DNA from: Alphaproteobacteria bacterium casp-alpha6
Lineage (GTDB): Bacteria; Pseudomonadota; Alphaproteobacteria; Rhodobacterales; Rhodobacteraceae
Direction of reading: 5' to 3'
DNA: 64,000 nucleotides
NCBI GenBank assembly: GCA_001510135.1
Contig: LFER01000002.1
Coordinates: 52,988-116,987 of the forward strand
A model generated the notes under the pieces. The model saw nothing but the letters and a program-made list of their open reading frames with translations. It made no database searches and was not told where the DNA came from. This document shows positions 1-8,638 of this stretch, in pieces. How positions within the stretch are numbered: the stretch's first letter is position 1; each line of letters begins with the position of its first letter. The translations under genes were made by a program, and so were the position numbers.

Positions 1-369
1 CACCGCAATTTGTTGCGCGATCTTGGACGCTCAATCGGAGGCTTTGCTTCCCAAATGCGTCGGATCAATGAATGGGACAACACATTGGTCATGACATATT
101 CAGAGTTTGGTCGACGCGCGATAGAAAATTTTACAGATGGGACCGATCATGGCACAGCTGCCCCCCATTTTATAGCTGGTGGACGTGTCAATGGTGGGTT
201 CTACAGTGATCACCCCAACCTTGGAAAGCTTATCGAGGGGGATTTGCAATTCACCATGGATTACCGATCCGTCTATGAAATGGTGCTGAGCGCGTGGTTT
301 GGCATTGATCAAAACCGGTTTACAGGTTTCAGGAATACGGATTTGTCAAACCTTCTGGAAGATGTGTAG
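1..369 (+). CDS. DUF1501 domain protein, C-terminal part
   Basis: The reading frame is open from the first base of the window (codons for H-R-N precede the first possible start at 10), so this is the 3' end of a gene that begins outside. The visible 122 residues carry the hallmark end of DUF1501 proteins: the stretch TYSEFGRR followed by a GTDHGTA motif and a glycine-rich strand ending in GG. Family members are usually about 400 residues and carry a Tat signal; their biochemical role is poorly defined, though they belong to the alkaline-phosphatase/sulfatase-like fold. Nothing can be said about its promoter or operon partners upstream. It ends with TAG and is followed on the other strand by the VanZ-like gene, with only 10 bases between the two 3' ends. 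Confidence 0.85.
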   Translation, partial: HRNLLRDLGRSIGGFASQMRRINEWDNTLVMTYSEFGRRAIENFTDGTDHGTAAPHFIAGGRVNGGFYSDHPNLGKLIEGDLQFTMDYRSVYEMVLSAWFGIDQNRFTGFRNTDLSNLLEDV

Positions 370-379
370 ACAGGTCAAT

Positions 380-766
380 TTATCTTTCTGCGTGGCTGTT
401 AGAGTTTTGCGAATCTCTGTCTAGATTGTTTCTTTTGTTATGTTGGCAAAACTTGCCCCCGACAAATATCCCAAAGGCAACTCCGAGCATATCGGCGATC
501 CAATCCAAAACCTCTGCTCCTCGACCAAAAGAGGGCTGAAGAAGTTCAATTACACCGCCGTATATTGAACAGGCGAAAAACAAAATGCTCATCCGAAGGC
601 GTCCAGTGCAGGCAATAGGAAAGGCTAAAATGGCAAAGGCAAGAAAATGAACCACCTTGTCACCCCCTCGAAGGCCGCCTGATGCCTCAATAGGCCACAG
701 AAGGGCAAATGTGAGACCCGTAAGAAGAGCAAATGTAAGAAAAACATCTGTATAATATTTGCGCAT
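380..766 (-). CDS. VanZ-like small membrane protein
   Basis: A 128-residue protein with about four hydrophobic segments: near residues 8-25, 38-54, 58-72 and 85-103. The motif DKVVHFLAFAIL in the second segment and the later E-LLQ...D-W--D-LG pattern are typical of the VanZ-like/DUF2809-type superfamily, inner-membrane proteins of unknown biochemical role in most bacteria (the name comes from a teicoplanin-resistance gene, which says little about function here). The C-terminal 25 residues are polar and probably cytosolic. It converges with the DUF1501 gene and diverges from the hydratase-like gene at 932, leaving a 165-base divergent promoter region. Family assignment is by pattern only. Confidence 0.7.
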   Translation of the reverse strand: MRKYYTDVFLTFALLTGLTFALLWPIEASGGLRGGDKVVHFLAFAILAFPIACTGRLRMSILFFACSIYGGVIELLQPSFGRGAEVLDWIADMLGVAFGIFVGGKFCQHNKRNNLDRDSQNSNSHAER

Positions 767-931
767 TGGCTGTTTTGGGGCTCTCTGCTTTGGGATGAAA
801 AGCGAAAATGCTCTAACGGGACCGGATGTTTATACTGTCTTTTGAAAATGAGAAGAGGTCAAATAATTCGAGTATTCTTTGATTTTTCGATTTCCACTCT
901 TATTTAGTTGCCTAAATTGAAGGGCGGAAAG

Positions 932-1768
932 ATGAAAGATCAGATTGTAGAAAATTATGTTGGTCGCAATTTGTCTGAAACAGGGGCGATAAGCGCACAG
1001 CGTTGCTCTGAAATCTTTGCAACATTTGGCTGGCAGGGCGAGACAACAGTGGGAAGTGTCTTGCCACAGCTTTGCCATTGGTGCGCTTTTTCTCCAGTGG
1101 TTTCAACCGATGAACTGGGCGAAGACGGGCATCCGGGCAAAGGCGCGTTTTTACCAGATCTCGGCTTAGAGCGGCGCATGTGGGCAAGCGGACGTCTGGA
1201 CTTTCTGCAAGATTTGCATGTCGGGGAAGTCCTCACGCGCAGCGCGACCATCGAAAAAGTTGACATAAAGGAGGGAACAAGCGGGAAAATGGCGTTTGTC
1301 ACGGTAGCCCACGAAGTGTCCGGTCAAAACGGGCTCGCGATCCGTGAATCCCAGAGCATTGTGTATCTTGCAATGCCGAAATCCTTTGAGCCGCCCGCAA
1401 AACGCCCTATGCCGCAGGACAAAGTATTTGACCATCGCTATGCCATGCCGACCACGCGTCTGTTTCGGTTTTCCGCGATCACATTCAACGCCCATCGCAT
1501 CCATTTTGATTTGCCCTACGCGCAAGAAGTTGAAAAATATCCGGGCCTCGTTGTGCATGGCCCGATGCAAGCCATGCTGTTGGCCAAAGCGTCCACAGAC
1601 CATGCGCAAAAAGCTCTGACACAGTTTTCGTTTCGTGGCGTGCATCCATGTTTTCATTTTGACGATCTCGCACTCTGTGCAGAAGCAACCGCGGATGGGG
1701 ATGGATTGAACCTTTTTGCGGGTGTCCCCGGGGGGCATCAGACCATGCAGGCAAAGGCCAACTGGTAA
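932..1768 (+). CDS. MaoC/FAS1-type dehydratase, mesaconyl-C4-CoA hydratase-like
   Basis: A hot-dog-fold dehydratase of the FAS1-like N-terminal dehydratase family. The N-terminal half has the typical W--F motif region (HWCAFSP, then GHPGKGAFLPDLGLERRMWA), and the C-terminal half has FRFSAITFNAHRIHFD and the GLVVHGPMQA segment that supplies the catalytic Asn/His of the family. I chose ATG at 932 because AGGGCGGAAAG lies directly upstream; a TTG at 908 is also in frame. The Chloroflexus homologue Meh hydrates mesaconyl-C4-CoA to (S)-citramalyl-CoA. The gene is 12 bases upstream of a CoA transferase that resembles the partner enzyme Mct, so joint action is likely. Substrate is inferred, not shown; related enzymes act on other 2-enoyl-CoA thioesters. 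Confidence 0.75.
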   Translation: MKDQIVENYVGRNLSETGAISAQRCSEIFATFGWQGETTVGSVLPQLCHWCAFSPVVSTDELGEDGHPGKGAFLPDLGLERRMWASGRLDFLQDLHVGEVLTRSATIEKVDIKEGTSGKMAFVTVAHEVSGQNGLAIRESQSIVYLAMPKSFEPPAKRPMPQDKVFDHRYAMPTTRLFRFSAITFNAHRIHFDLPYAQEVEKYPGLVVHGPMQAMLLAKASTDHAQKALTQFSFRGVHPCFHFDDLALCAEATADGDGLNLFAGVPGGHQTMQAKANW

Positions 1769-1780
1769 GAGGAGGCAGGT

Positions 1781-3001
1781 ATGAGCACTGTATTAAGCGG
1801 GATGCGTGTCGTTGAAGGATCAGCATTTGTTGCCGTCCCATTGGCGGGAATGACATTGGCACAGATGGGGGCAGATGTGATCCGCTTTGACCGTATTGAA
1901 GGTGGATTGGACGCAAAGCGTTGGCCCGTGGCAGAGAGCGGACAAAGCCATTTCTGGGCTGGAATGAACAAGGGAAAACGATCAATTGCAGTAAATATGC
2001 GAAGTCCGGAAGGTAAGGAATTGATCACGCGCGTAATTACCGCGCCGGGTGAGGATGCGGGTCTGTTTATTTCTAATCTGCGGGTCAGGGGATGGATGGA
2101 TCATGAAACCCTTTCTCAACACAGAAATGATTTGATCATGGTGACACTGATGGGGGACCGGTTCGGAAGACCTGCGGTCGATTATACGGTGAACCCTGCC
2201 TTGGGTATTCCACATATCACCGGACCTGAAGGACATCCCGACCCTGTGGCAAATGCCCTTCCTGCATGGGATTTGATTGCCGGAAATATGGTTGTTTCGG
2301 CGCTATTGGCAGCAGAGCGCAGGCGCTTGCGCACCGGATTGGGTGATGACGTGGAACTGTCGTTGAAAGACGTTGCGGCAGCAAACCTTGGTCATTTGGG
2401 CATGATCGGCGATGCTGCGACAAACCCTAATCAACGTGGCAAATCTGGCAACGATCTTTATGGGGCTTATGGTCATGATTTTCTTTGTGCGGATGGGCAG
2501 CGTGTGATGGTCATCGGGCTAACAGATCGTCAATGGAAACTGATTGTCGATGCGACACAAAGCGGCGAAGCAATGGCAGCCCTTGAAAAAGAAACGGGTC
2601 TCTCCCTGAAAGAGGAAAGCAATCGGTGGGCGTTACGCCGTCAGATTTCTTCCGTGTTGGAACCGTGGTTTGCAAAGCGCAATCTTTCAGATTTTGCTGC
2701 GGAGTTTGACAAAGCGGGTCTGACCTGGTCCGTCTTTCGGTCTTTGAAAGACGCGCTAGAACATGACAAAGATCTCACAACCGATAATCCAATGTTTACC
2801 ATGATGGACCAACAGGGCTTGGGCCGTTTTCCTGTACCGGCCTCCCCCGTATCCTTTGCCCATTGCGGACAGAATGAGGCCCGTCCTGCTCCTAGATTAG
2901 GAGAACATACAGAAGAGATCCTGAGCGAGGTGGTCGGAGCCGATGACACGGAAATCGCGCAGCTTTTTGATAAGGGAATTGTCAGCAGTCAAGCCGCCTG
3001 A
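1781..3001 (+). CDS. mct: Family III CoA transferase, mesaconyl-CoA C1-C4 transferase-like
   Basis: A 406-residue class III (CaiB/BaiF) CoA transferase. The opening GMRVVEGSAFVAVPLAGMT and ADVIRFD are typical, the catalytic aspartate is probably the D of LPAWDLIAGN near residue 165, and the C-terminus has the APRLGEHTEEIL motif. Several stretches ([27 protein letters not shown]) recall the Chloroflexus 2-methylfumaryl-CoA isomerase Mct, an intramolecular transferase that moves CoA from C1 to C4 of mesaconate. Ribosome site AGGAGG precedes ATG at 1781. With the hydratase before it this would convert mesaconyl-C1-CoA, an ethylmalonyl-CoA pathway intermediate, to citramalyl-CoA. The CoA-transferase family is certain; the exact substrate rests on sequence resemblance and on the neighbour. 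Confidence 0.75.
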   Translation: MSTVLSGMRVVEGSAFVAVPLAGMTLAQMGADVIRFDRIEGGLDAKRWPVAESGQSHFWAGMNKGKRSIAVNMRSPEGKELITRVITAPGEDAGLFISNLRVRGWMDHETLSQHRNDLIMVTLMGDRFGRPAVDYTVNPALGIPHITGPEGHPDPVANALPAWDLIAGNMVVSALLAAERRRLRTGLGDDVELSLKDVAAANLGHLGMIGDAATNPNQRGKSGNDLYGAYGHDFLCADGQRVMVIGLTDRQWKLIVDATQSGEAMAALEKETGLSLKEESNRWALRRQISSVLEPWFAKRNLSDFAAEFDKAGLTWSVFRSLKDALEHDKDLTTDNPMFTMMDQQGLGRFPVPASPVSFAHCGQNEARPAPRLGEHTEEILSEVVGADDTEIAQLFDKGIVSSQAA

Positions 3002-3030
3002 GCGATGTCGAGATCATATAAGAAAACTGA

Positions 3031-3588
3031 TTATTTTGGCGATCTTTTTGCCAAAATCCGCTGCAGCGTGCGCCGGTGCATGTTCAAGCGGCGTGCTGTT
3101 TCGCTTACATTTCTATCACAAAGTTCATAAACACGTTGAATGTGTTCCCAACGCACCCGATCCGCGCTCATCGGATTTTCCGGTGGGGGCGGTAGATCAT
3201 CATCTTTGGCAAGAAGCGCATTCACAACATCGGTCGCATCTGCAGGTTTACTAAGGTAATCAATGGCCCCAATTTTCACCGCCGCGACCGCGGTGGCAAT
3301 TGCACCATAACCCGTCAGCACCACAACGCGGCAGCTGGGGCGTTTTTTCCGCAGAACGTCCACGACATCGAGCCCGTTGCCATCTTCTAGGCGCAGATCG
3401 ACAACGGCATATGCAGGTGGTCTGGCAGTTGAAATCGCCCGTCCTGCAGCGACCGAACCCGCGGTTTCCACATCAAACCCCCGCTTTTCCATCGCCTTGG
3501 CAAGACGACGCAAAAAAGGCTCATCATCATCAACGATGAGTAGGGATTTGTCAGCGCCAATATCTTCAATCTTACGTTCAGCTACCAA
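3031..3588 (-). CDS. regA: RegA/PrrA redox response regulator
   Basis: A 185-residue two-component regulator: receiver domain about residues 14-125 with acidic pocket DDDE, phospho-acceptor Asp64 in VVDLRLEDGNG and Lys in the YLSKPAD motif; then a proline-rich linker (LPPPPENP) and a Fis-type helix-turn-helix ending NVSETARRLNMHRRTLQRIL. That C-terminus is almost invariant in RegA/PrrA/ActR. In Rhodobacter the phosphorylated protein activates photosynthesis, CO2-fixation and respiratory genes when the quinone pool is reduced. The cognate kinase regB lies divergently beyond senC, the usual regB-senC-regA arrangement, and its probable targets (bch, crt, puf) lie about 30 kb downstream. The gap to senC is 162 bases, so regA probably has its own promoter. 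Confidence 0.95.
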   Translation of the reverse strand: MVAERKIEDIGADKSLLIVDDDEPFLRRLAKAMEKRGFDVETAGSVAAGRAISTARPPAYAVVDLRLEDGNGLDVVDVLRKKRPSCRVVVLTGYGAIATAVAAVKIGAIDYLSKPADATDVVNALLAKDDDLPPPPENPMSADRVRWEHIQRVYELCDRNVSETARRLNMHRRTLQRILAKRSPK

Positions 3589-3750
3589 ACGGGGACTCCG
3601 ATCCTGCCATTGTCATAAGTTACAAATAGTGCCTATTCATATGATGGTCAAACACTGCCGACAAAAGACATGTTTATATGGTCATTGATAATCAAAAGGA
3701 AACAATTTCCATGGCTACTGAGCCTTCAGTTTTTACTTTTGAAATCTCAG

Positions 3751-4389
3751 TCATGATCTGGAAATGAAACATGCTGAGGTCTCGGCAACCACCTCAGCAC
3801 TCTGATCCCGCCTGAAAAACTCAACAAACCCATGGTCGGGCAACATAAGGTACGTCATGGTCGAATGATCGACGAGGTAATATTCCTCATCTTCATCATC
3901 ATGGGCTTTGTAATATGTCCGATAGGCTTGGCTTGCGGCTTTGACCTGTTCGGGCGTTCCCGTCAGGCCAATCATTTTTGGATGAAGCCATTTTGTGAAT
4001 TCTGCCACCACTTCTGGCGTGTCTCTTTTCGGATCAACAGAGATAAAGACCGGCGTTGCTGACATCCCGCGCTTTGCCAAGAGATCCACCGCCTCTGCAT
4101 TGCGCGCACTGTCCAAGGGGCAGACATCCGGGCAGAACGTATATCCGAAATACACCAGCGAAGGCTCTGTGATCACCTCTCGTTCGCTCACGGTTATGCC
4201 GTTCTGATTGATCAGGGTAAACGGCCCCCCGATAGAGCCGGCCCCGCCAATGATCTGAGTACTGCGGCATTTTGCAAAAGGATCATCACTGCGATGAAAA
4301 AACGCCCACATCGGAGAGGTGACGAGCCAGAGGGACGATAAAAACCCTAAAACAACAATACTTGCCGTGATGAAGATTTTTTTTGACAA
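3751..4389 (-). CDS. senC: SenC/PrrC (Sco1-like) copper chaperone
   Basis: A 212-residue Sco1/SenC protein. Residues about 7-30 form one N-terminal membrane anchor; the rest is a periplasmic thioredoxin-like domain with the copper-binding CPDVC motif (Cys86 and Cys90) and a conserved His near 175 in DHSTMTY. Family members deliver copper to the CuA/CuB sites of haem-copper oxidases, and in Rhodobacter PrrC also affects signalling through RegB/PrrB, perhaps by reporting oxidase electron flow. It is divergent from regB with 86 bases between the starts, so the two share a promoter region, and is upstream of regA on the same strand. Confidence 0.93.
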   Translation of the reverse strand: MSKKIFITASIVVLGFLSSLWLVTSPMWAFFHRSDDPFAKCRSTQIIGGAGSIGGPFTLINQNGITVSEREVITEPSLVYFGYTFCPDVCPLDSARNAEAVDLLAKRGMSATPVFISVDPKRDTPEVVAEFTKWLHPKMIGLTGTPEQVKAASQAYRTYYKAHDDEDEEYYLVDHSTMTYLMLPDHGFVEFFRRDQSAEVVAETSACFISRS

Positions 4390-4475
4390 AGCGTTACCCG
4401 AAATGCTTGCTTACCTTTGCAGCTTCCTATCATCTTGGGGCTTGAGAACAAGTCAAAACTCTTGAAGAAAGATTC

Positions 4476-5861
4476 ATGACGGACACATACATCAGCCCAT
4501 TTTCCGAAGGACGCCGCAGCAGTTGGATCAGATTGCGCACGCTCATCCTTTTGAGATGGGCCGCGATATTTGGACAAATAAGCGCAATCTTTATAGCCAT
4601 TGGCTATTTTAATCTACAGATCGAATTATTGCTTTGTCTGATTGCGATCGGTGTGTCGATTGCTGCGAACATCGGGGCGATGTTTGTTTTTCCGGGCAAC
4701 AAACGTTTGTCGGAAACACAAAATATGTTGATGATCCTGTTTGATGTTCTGCAGCTTGGTTTTTTGCTTTATCTGACGGGAGGGTTGCAGAACCCGTTCA
4801 GTATCCTTTTGCTGGCGCCGGTTGCCGTGTCAGCGTCTGTTTTGACTCTGCGCTCTACCATTGTGCTTGGAGGAAGTGCGATTGTCATTGCGACGGTGCT
4901 ATCGCTTTATCACATACCTCTGACCACAATTGATGGCTTACTTCTTGGTATCCCTGACATTTTTATATTTGGAAATTGGATCGCTATAGTGATCGCCCTG
5001 ATTTTTCTAAGTGTTTATTCACGTTGGATTACAAGCGAAATGAATGCCATGGGAGATGCGTTATTGGCGACACAGATGGCGCTCAGCCGCGAACAGAAAT
5101 TGACGGATCTTGGCGGTGTCGTTGCTGCCGCAGCGCATGAACTGGGCACTCCTTTGGCAACCATTAAACTCACCAGTGCTGAGCTGATGGAAGAATTGCA
5201 AGGACAGCCCGAACTTTATGAAGATGCCGAGTTGATCAAAAAGCAGGCAGATCGATGCCGCGATATTTTGCGATCCATGGGGCGGGTCGGCAAAAGCGAC
5301 AAACACCTCCGATCGGCCCCCATAAGTGAAATTATTCGCGAAGCGGCTGAGCCCCATACAAAACGTGGGATAAAAATTGAAAGTTCGTTTCTAGGGCGGG
5401 ATGAGGCAGAAGTCGCACAACCCATTGTGTTTCGTCATCCTGAGATTATTCACGGGCTTCGCAATTTGATGCAGAATGCAGTTGATTTCAGCAGATCAAA
5501 GGTTTTGATCAATGTTGTTTGGTCAAAGGATGCTCTTCGGATTGAAATTTTAGACGACGGGCCCGGTTTTCCGGTTGGAATATTGTCACGGATAGGCGAT
5601 CCATTCATGGGGACACGGCGTTCAGAAAACACCATCGGCGACCGGCCCGGATATGAAGGCATGGGTTTGGGTCTTTTTATTGCAAAAACCCTTTTAGAAA
5701 GAACTGGTGCAGAGCTGACATTTGCAAATGACCGTGATGCCTACCAGGATAATGCCGCCGCGATCAACAACGTGGGGGCTGTTGTCACGGTCGCATGGCA
5801 GAGATCGAAAATTGAACAACCCATTGGCGCTTTGGGCAAAAACCAGACGCTCAAAATTTAA
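4476..5861 (+). CDS. regB: RegB/PrrB membrane redox sensor histidine kinase
   Basis: A 461-residue kinase with about six membrane segments in residues 22-185, then a dimerisation/phospho-acceptor domain and an HATPase domain. Diagnostic details are all visible: the quinone-binding heptad GGLQNPF at residues 102-108, phospho-acceptor His221 in AAAAHELGTPLA, and the redox-active cysteine at 261 in ADRCRDILR. ATP-lid motifs NLMQNAVDFS and GMGLGLFIA follow. In Rhodobacter RegB autophosphorylates when the ubiquinone pool is reduced and passes phosphate to RegA. The last 40 residues after the HATPase domain are low in motif content. Divergent from senC. Start ATG at 4476 follows a GAAGAAAG-type site. 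Confidence 0.95.
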   Translation: MTDTYISPFSEGRRSSWIRLRTLILLRWAAIFGQISAIFIAIGYFNLQIELLLCLIAIGVSIAANIGAMFVFPGNKRLSETQNMLMILFDVLQLGFLLYLTGGLQNPFSILLLAPVAVSASVLTLRSTIVLGGSAIVIATVLSLYHIPLTTIDGLLLGIPDIFIFGNWIAIVIALIFLSVYSRWITSEMNAMGDALLATQMALSREQKLTDLGGVVAAAAHELGTPLATIKLTSAELMEELQGQPELYEDAELIKKQADRCRDILRSMGRVGKSDKHLRSAPISEIIREAAEPHTKRGIKIESSFLGRDEAEVAQPIVFRHPEIIHGLRNLMQNAVDFSRSKVLINVVWSKDALRIEILDDGPGFPVGILSRIGDPFMGTRRSENTIGDRPGYEGMGLGLFIAKTLLERTGAELTFANDRDAYQDNAAAINNVGAVVTVAWQRSKIEQPIGALGKNQTLKI

Positions 5862-5936
5862 CAAATCGGTCATATTTTAATAAATTGTTAACTAATTGCC
5901 GCTGTATTTAAGTGTCAGTTTTTTGGGGGGAGATGT

Positions 5937-7127
5937 ATGCATTTATGGCTGGAAATAATGATCGTGCTTGGGGTCTGTCTGCCACTCACAGCATTGTTCC
6001 TTTTTAAAGTTGCGAAGTATTCCAAATCCCGAATGACCTCCGCTCAGACGACACAACAAATCGAACAATTTTTGAATAGCGTGGAGTTCCCGATTTGGTT
6101 CGTGGATAATGATATGCGGCTTACCTTTTGCAATTCCGCCTTTCAAGAAATTGATGAGCGCTGTTCCAAAGCATTCAGTTCAAGAAAAATTGATGCATCA
6201 GAGCCCATGGTTCAGCGCGTGTTGATTGAAGATACAAAAACCAAACAGCCTGCTTGGTTTGATATCTCTACGAAACAGGTTGGAGGGGGCTATGCCAATT
6301 ATGCGCTCGATATTACGGGTCTGGTCCATGCCGAGCAGGCGCAAAGAAATTTTGTCCAGACACTCACAAAAACATTTGCCCACCTTTCATTTGGCTTGGC
6401 GATTTTTGACCAGAAACGCAAATTGATTTTGTTCAATCCGGCATTGATTGATCTTACGCGACTAGGGGCTGAATTTCTCAGTGGCAAACCGGATTTGATG
6501 AGCGTATTTGACCGGTTGCGTGACAGTCAGATCATGCCTGAACCCAAAGATTATGCCGATTGGCGCCAAAGGTTAAATGAGATCACGGCAGAGGTGGAAC
6601 AGGGGTTGTATCAAGAACTTTGGTCATTGCCGAATGGATCGGTTTACCGCGTCACGGGTCAGCCTCATCCGGATGGCGCGATTGCGATCCTGTTCGAAGA
6701 TATATCCTCAGAAATGATCACAAGCCGACGATTAAAATCAGACCTTGGCATCTACCATCAGGTTTTTGATGGGTTGGACAATGCGATTGTTTTGTTCAGC
6801 GAAACGGGCAGAACACTTTTTGAAAACTTGGCCTATTATCGTTTGTGGCAGCATACGGACGAGCGTGCGATCAGCACGGATATTTTTGAAGAATTGGATG
6901 TTTGGCAGACATCCTTTGGCGAAAATCAGTTCTGGGCAGACATCCGCCGCGATCTGAATGACATCGAAGGGATGACTGCGTGGAACCGTGAAGTCAGCCT
7001 TCCGGCAGGACAAAGGTTCAACTTTACCCTCAAAAAACTTTCTGGTGGATTGCTGATGGCAAAATGGACACCGCTTTCTGAAGTGGAGAAAACCCGCGTT
7101 TTAACAGAAAATCGGCATGTTGCCTGA
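5937..7127 (+). CDS. PAS-domain membrane-anchored protein
   Basis: A 396-residue protein with one N-terminal membrane segment (residues 6-26) and PAS-like repeats: residues about 42-130 (opening FPIWFVDNDMRLTFCNSAF), about 140-240 (FGLAIFDQKRKLILFNPAL), and about 255-350 (AIVLFSETGRTLFENLAYY). There is no kinase, GGDEF, EAL or methyl-accepting domain after them; it ends in a short polar tail. Such proteins are common upstream of tsaE in Rhodobacterales; the role is unknown, perhaps a redox or ligand sensor that works through a partner. It follows regB by 75 bases on the same strand and has a strong ribosome site (GGGGGGAG), so co-transcription with regB is possible. A frame-truncated kinase was considered, but downstream sequence belongs to tsaE. 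Confidence 0.75.
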   Translation: MHLWLEIMIVLGVCLPLTALFLFKVAKYSKSRMTSAQTTQQIEQFLNSVEFPIWFVDNDMRLTFCNSAFQEIDERCSKAFSSRKIDASEPMVQRVLIEDTKTKQPAWFDISTKQVGGGYANYALDITGLVHAEQAQRNFVQTLTKTFAHLSFGLAIFDQKRKLILFNPALIDLTRLGAEFLSGKPDLMSVFDRLRDSQIMPEPKDYADWRQRLNEITAEVEQGLYQELWSLPNGSVYRVTGQPHPDGAIAILFEDISSEMITSRRLKSDLGIYHQVFDGLDNAIVLFSETGRTLFENLAYYRLWQHTDERAISTDIFEELDVWQTSFGENQFWADIRRDLNDIEGMTAWNREVSLPAGQRFNFTLKKLSGGLLMAKWTPLSEVEKTRVLTENRHVA

Positions 7128-7176
7128 GGTGTAAATCCACCTTGTGAAGTTTTTTCTGCACTGTCATGGTACACCT

Positions 7177-7653
7177 ATGGCACGACGTTTAACATCTGTT
7201 CACCTTAAATCTGAATTGGAGACGCAAAAGTTTGCTTTTGCTCTGAGCAGATTTTTGCAGAAAGAGGATATTCTTTTGCTGAGCGGGGATATTGGCGCTG
7301 GCAAAAGCTTTGTTGCGCGCGCGATTATTCAATCGTTGCAAGAGGAACCAGAAGATGTGCCTTCTCCGACGTTTACCCTTGTACAAACCTATGACACCCG
7401 ACTTGGCGAGGTCTGGCATGCAGACCTGTATCGTCTATCGTCTATCGACGATGTTGAAGAATTGGGATTGTTGGAGGCATTTGACACAGCGATCTGCCTC
7501 ATCGAATGGCCCGATATCATGGGCCCACTTGTCCCTGACCGGGCGTTGAGGATAGAAATTTCCACTCTGGCAAAAACCCAAGAGCGCGGGATCGATTTGC
7601 ATTATGAAGAGCATCATTGGTCGGCACGGCTGGAGAGGCTCAATGACTGTTGA
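7177..7653 (+). CDS. tsaE: tRNA threonylcarbamoyladenosine biosynthesis ATPase TsaE
   Basis: A 158-residue P-loop ATPase with Walker A GDIGAGKS followed by the family patterns VPSPTFTLV and HADLYRL. TsaE supports TsaB/TsaD in making t6A37 in ANN-decoding tRNAs. I chose ATG at 7177 (MARRLTS) because this gives the family length; an upstream GTG at 7144 would add eleven residues not expected in the family. The 3' end overlaps the kinase gene by 11 bases, the start of a run of overlapping genes (tsaE-amgK-murU-addB-addA) that is common in alphaproteobacteria and implies one operon. Confidence 0.93.
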   Translation: MARRLTSVHLKSELETQKFAFALSRFLQKEDILLLSGDIGAGKSFVARAIIQSLQEEPEDVPSPTFTLVQTYDTRLGEVWHADLYRLSSIDDVEELGLLEAFDTAICLIEWPDIMGPLVPDRALRIEISTLAKTQERGIDLHYEEHHWSARLERLNDC

Positions 7654-8638
7654 AAAAGACCCAGAGATCATCGGGTTTTTGACGGCTCATGGATGGGGTG
7701 AGGCCTCATTTTTTCCGATGACATCGGATGCGTCTGCCCGCCGTTATGCACGGCTTTTGCAGTCCGGACGATCTGCAGTTTTGATGGATGCGCGGGATGT
7801 GGCGCGCACCCAGACAGAGCAGTTTTGTAAAATAAGCGACCTGTTGCGTTCCCATGGTCTGTCTGCGCCGGAAATTTACGCCCGTGATTTTTCCTCTGGA
7901 TTTTTACTTTTGGAGGATTTTGGAGATAGAGTGTTCTCCCGCCTTATGGATGGTGATCCAAAGCGTGAAGATGCACTTTATCGCAATGCAATAGATATGT
8001 TGGTGCATTTGCGCACACTTGTGCCTCCCAGGTCATTAACTGTTGCTTCCTCAGACGTCCTAGGCCCAATGATTGAGCCATTTTTTGAGAACTACCTCGT
8101 GAAAGATGGCAAGAATAAAGACAGGACGGCAAAGCTGCACTGCCACCTTCTTGAGGCATTGCGTATGATCGATGGACAAACGCGAGTCGTGTCGCTTCGT
8201 GATTTTCATGCTGAAAATATAATGTATCTGGACAACCGCATTGGTCCTGCCTCTGTGGGACTTTTGGATTTTCAGGATGCTTTTATCTCTCATGCGGCTT
8301 ATGATCTGGTCTCACTTCTTCAAGACGCAAGGCGGGATGTATCCCCTGAGATTGAAGGCGCCATGATTGACTATTACCTGTCAAAAGTAGAGGAAGATGG
8401 AGAAAGTTTTTTGTCTTGCTACCGCATTTTGGGGGTCCAAAGGAACTTGCGGATATTGGGCATTTTCGCCCGTCTAGCACTTCATCAGAACAAACCCTCT
8501 TATGCATCCCTGATCCCTCGCGTCAGGGCCTATATCGAACGCACTGCGACGGCGCGGGAGTTTGATGCGTGGCGTGATGAGCTTTTTTCGCTCCTTTCGT
8601 CACCTGCTCAAGATTTGGAAAGGGACCATCATGTCTGA
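7643..8638 (+). CDS. amgK: Cell-wall sugar kinase AmgK (aminoglycoside phosphotransferase fold)
   Basis: A 331-residue aminoglycoside-phosphotransferase-fold kinase with an N-terminal ATP lobe (SDASARRYARL) and the catalytic Brenner motif LRDFHAENIMYL plus the metal-binding LLDFQDAF. Paired with murU immediately downstream, it fits AmgK, which phosphorylates the anomeric position of N-acetylmuramate/N-acetylglucosamine in the peptidoglycan recycling route that bypasses de novo UDP-MurNAc synthesis (and lowers fosfomycin sensitivity in pseudomonads). ATG at 7643 lies inside the tsaE 3' end, giving translational coupling; the further in-frame extension to 7604 would only read tsaE in another frame. 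Substrate is inferred from the murU partner. Confidence 0.85.
   Translation: MTVEKDPEIIGFLTAHGWGEASFFPMTSDASARRYARLLQSGRSAVLMDARDVARTQTEQFCKISDLLRSHGLSAPEIYARDFSSGFLLLEDFGDRVFSRLMDGDPKREDALYRNAIDMLVHLRTLVPPRSLTVASSDVLGPMIEPFFENYLVKDGKNKDRTAKLHCHLLEALRMIDGQTRVVSLRDFHAENIMYLDNRIGPASVGLLDFQDAFISHAAYDLVSLLQDARRDVSPEIEGAMIDYYLSKVEEDGESFLSCYRILGVQRNLRILGIFARLALHQNKPSYASLIPRVRAYIERTATAREFDAWRDELFSLLSSPAQDLERDHHV

Noticed and set aside
4442-4456. TTGA...TCAA between senC and regB resembling an FNR/FnrL box
   Set aside because: The spacer is seven bases; FNR-type sites have six (TTGAT-N4-ATCAA), and the inner bases do not match.
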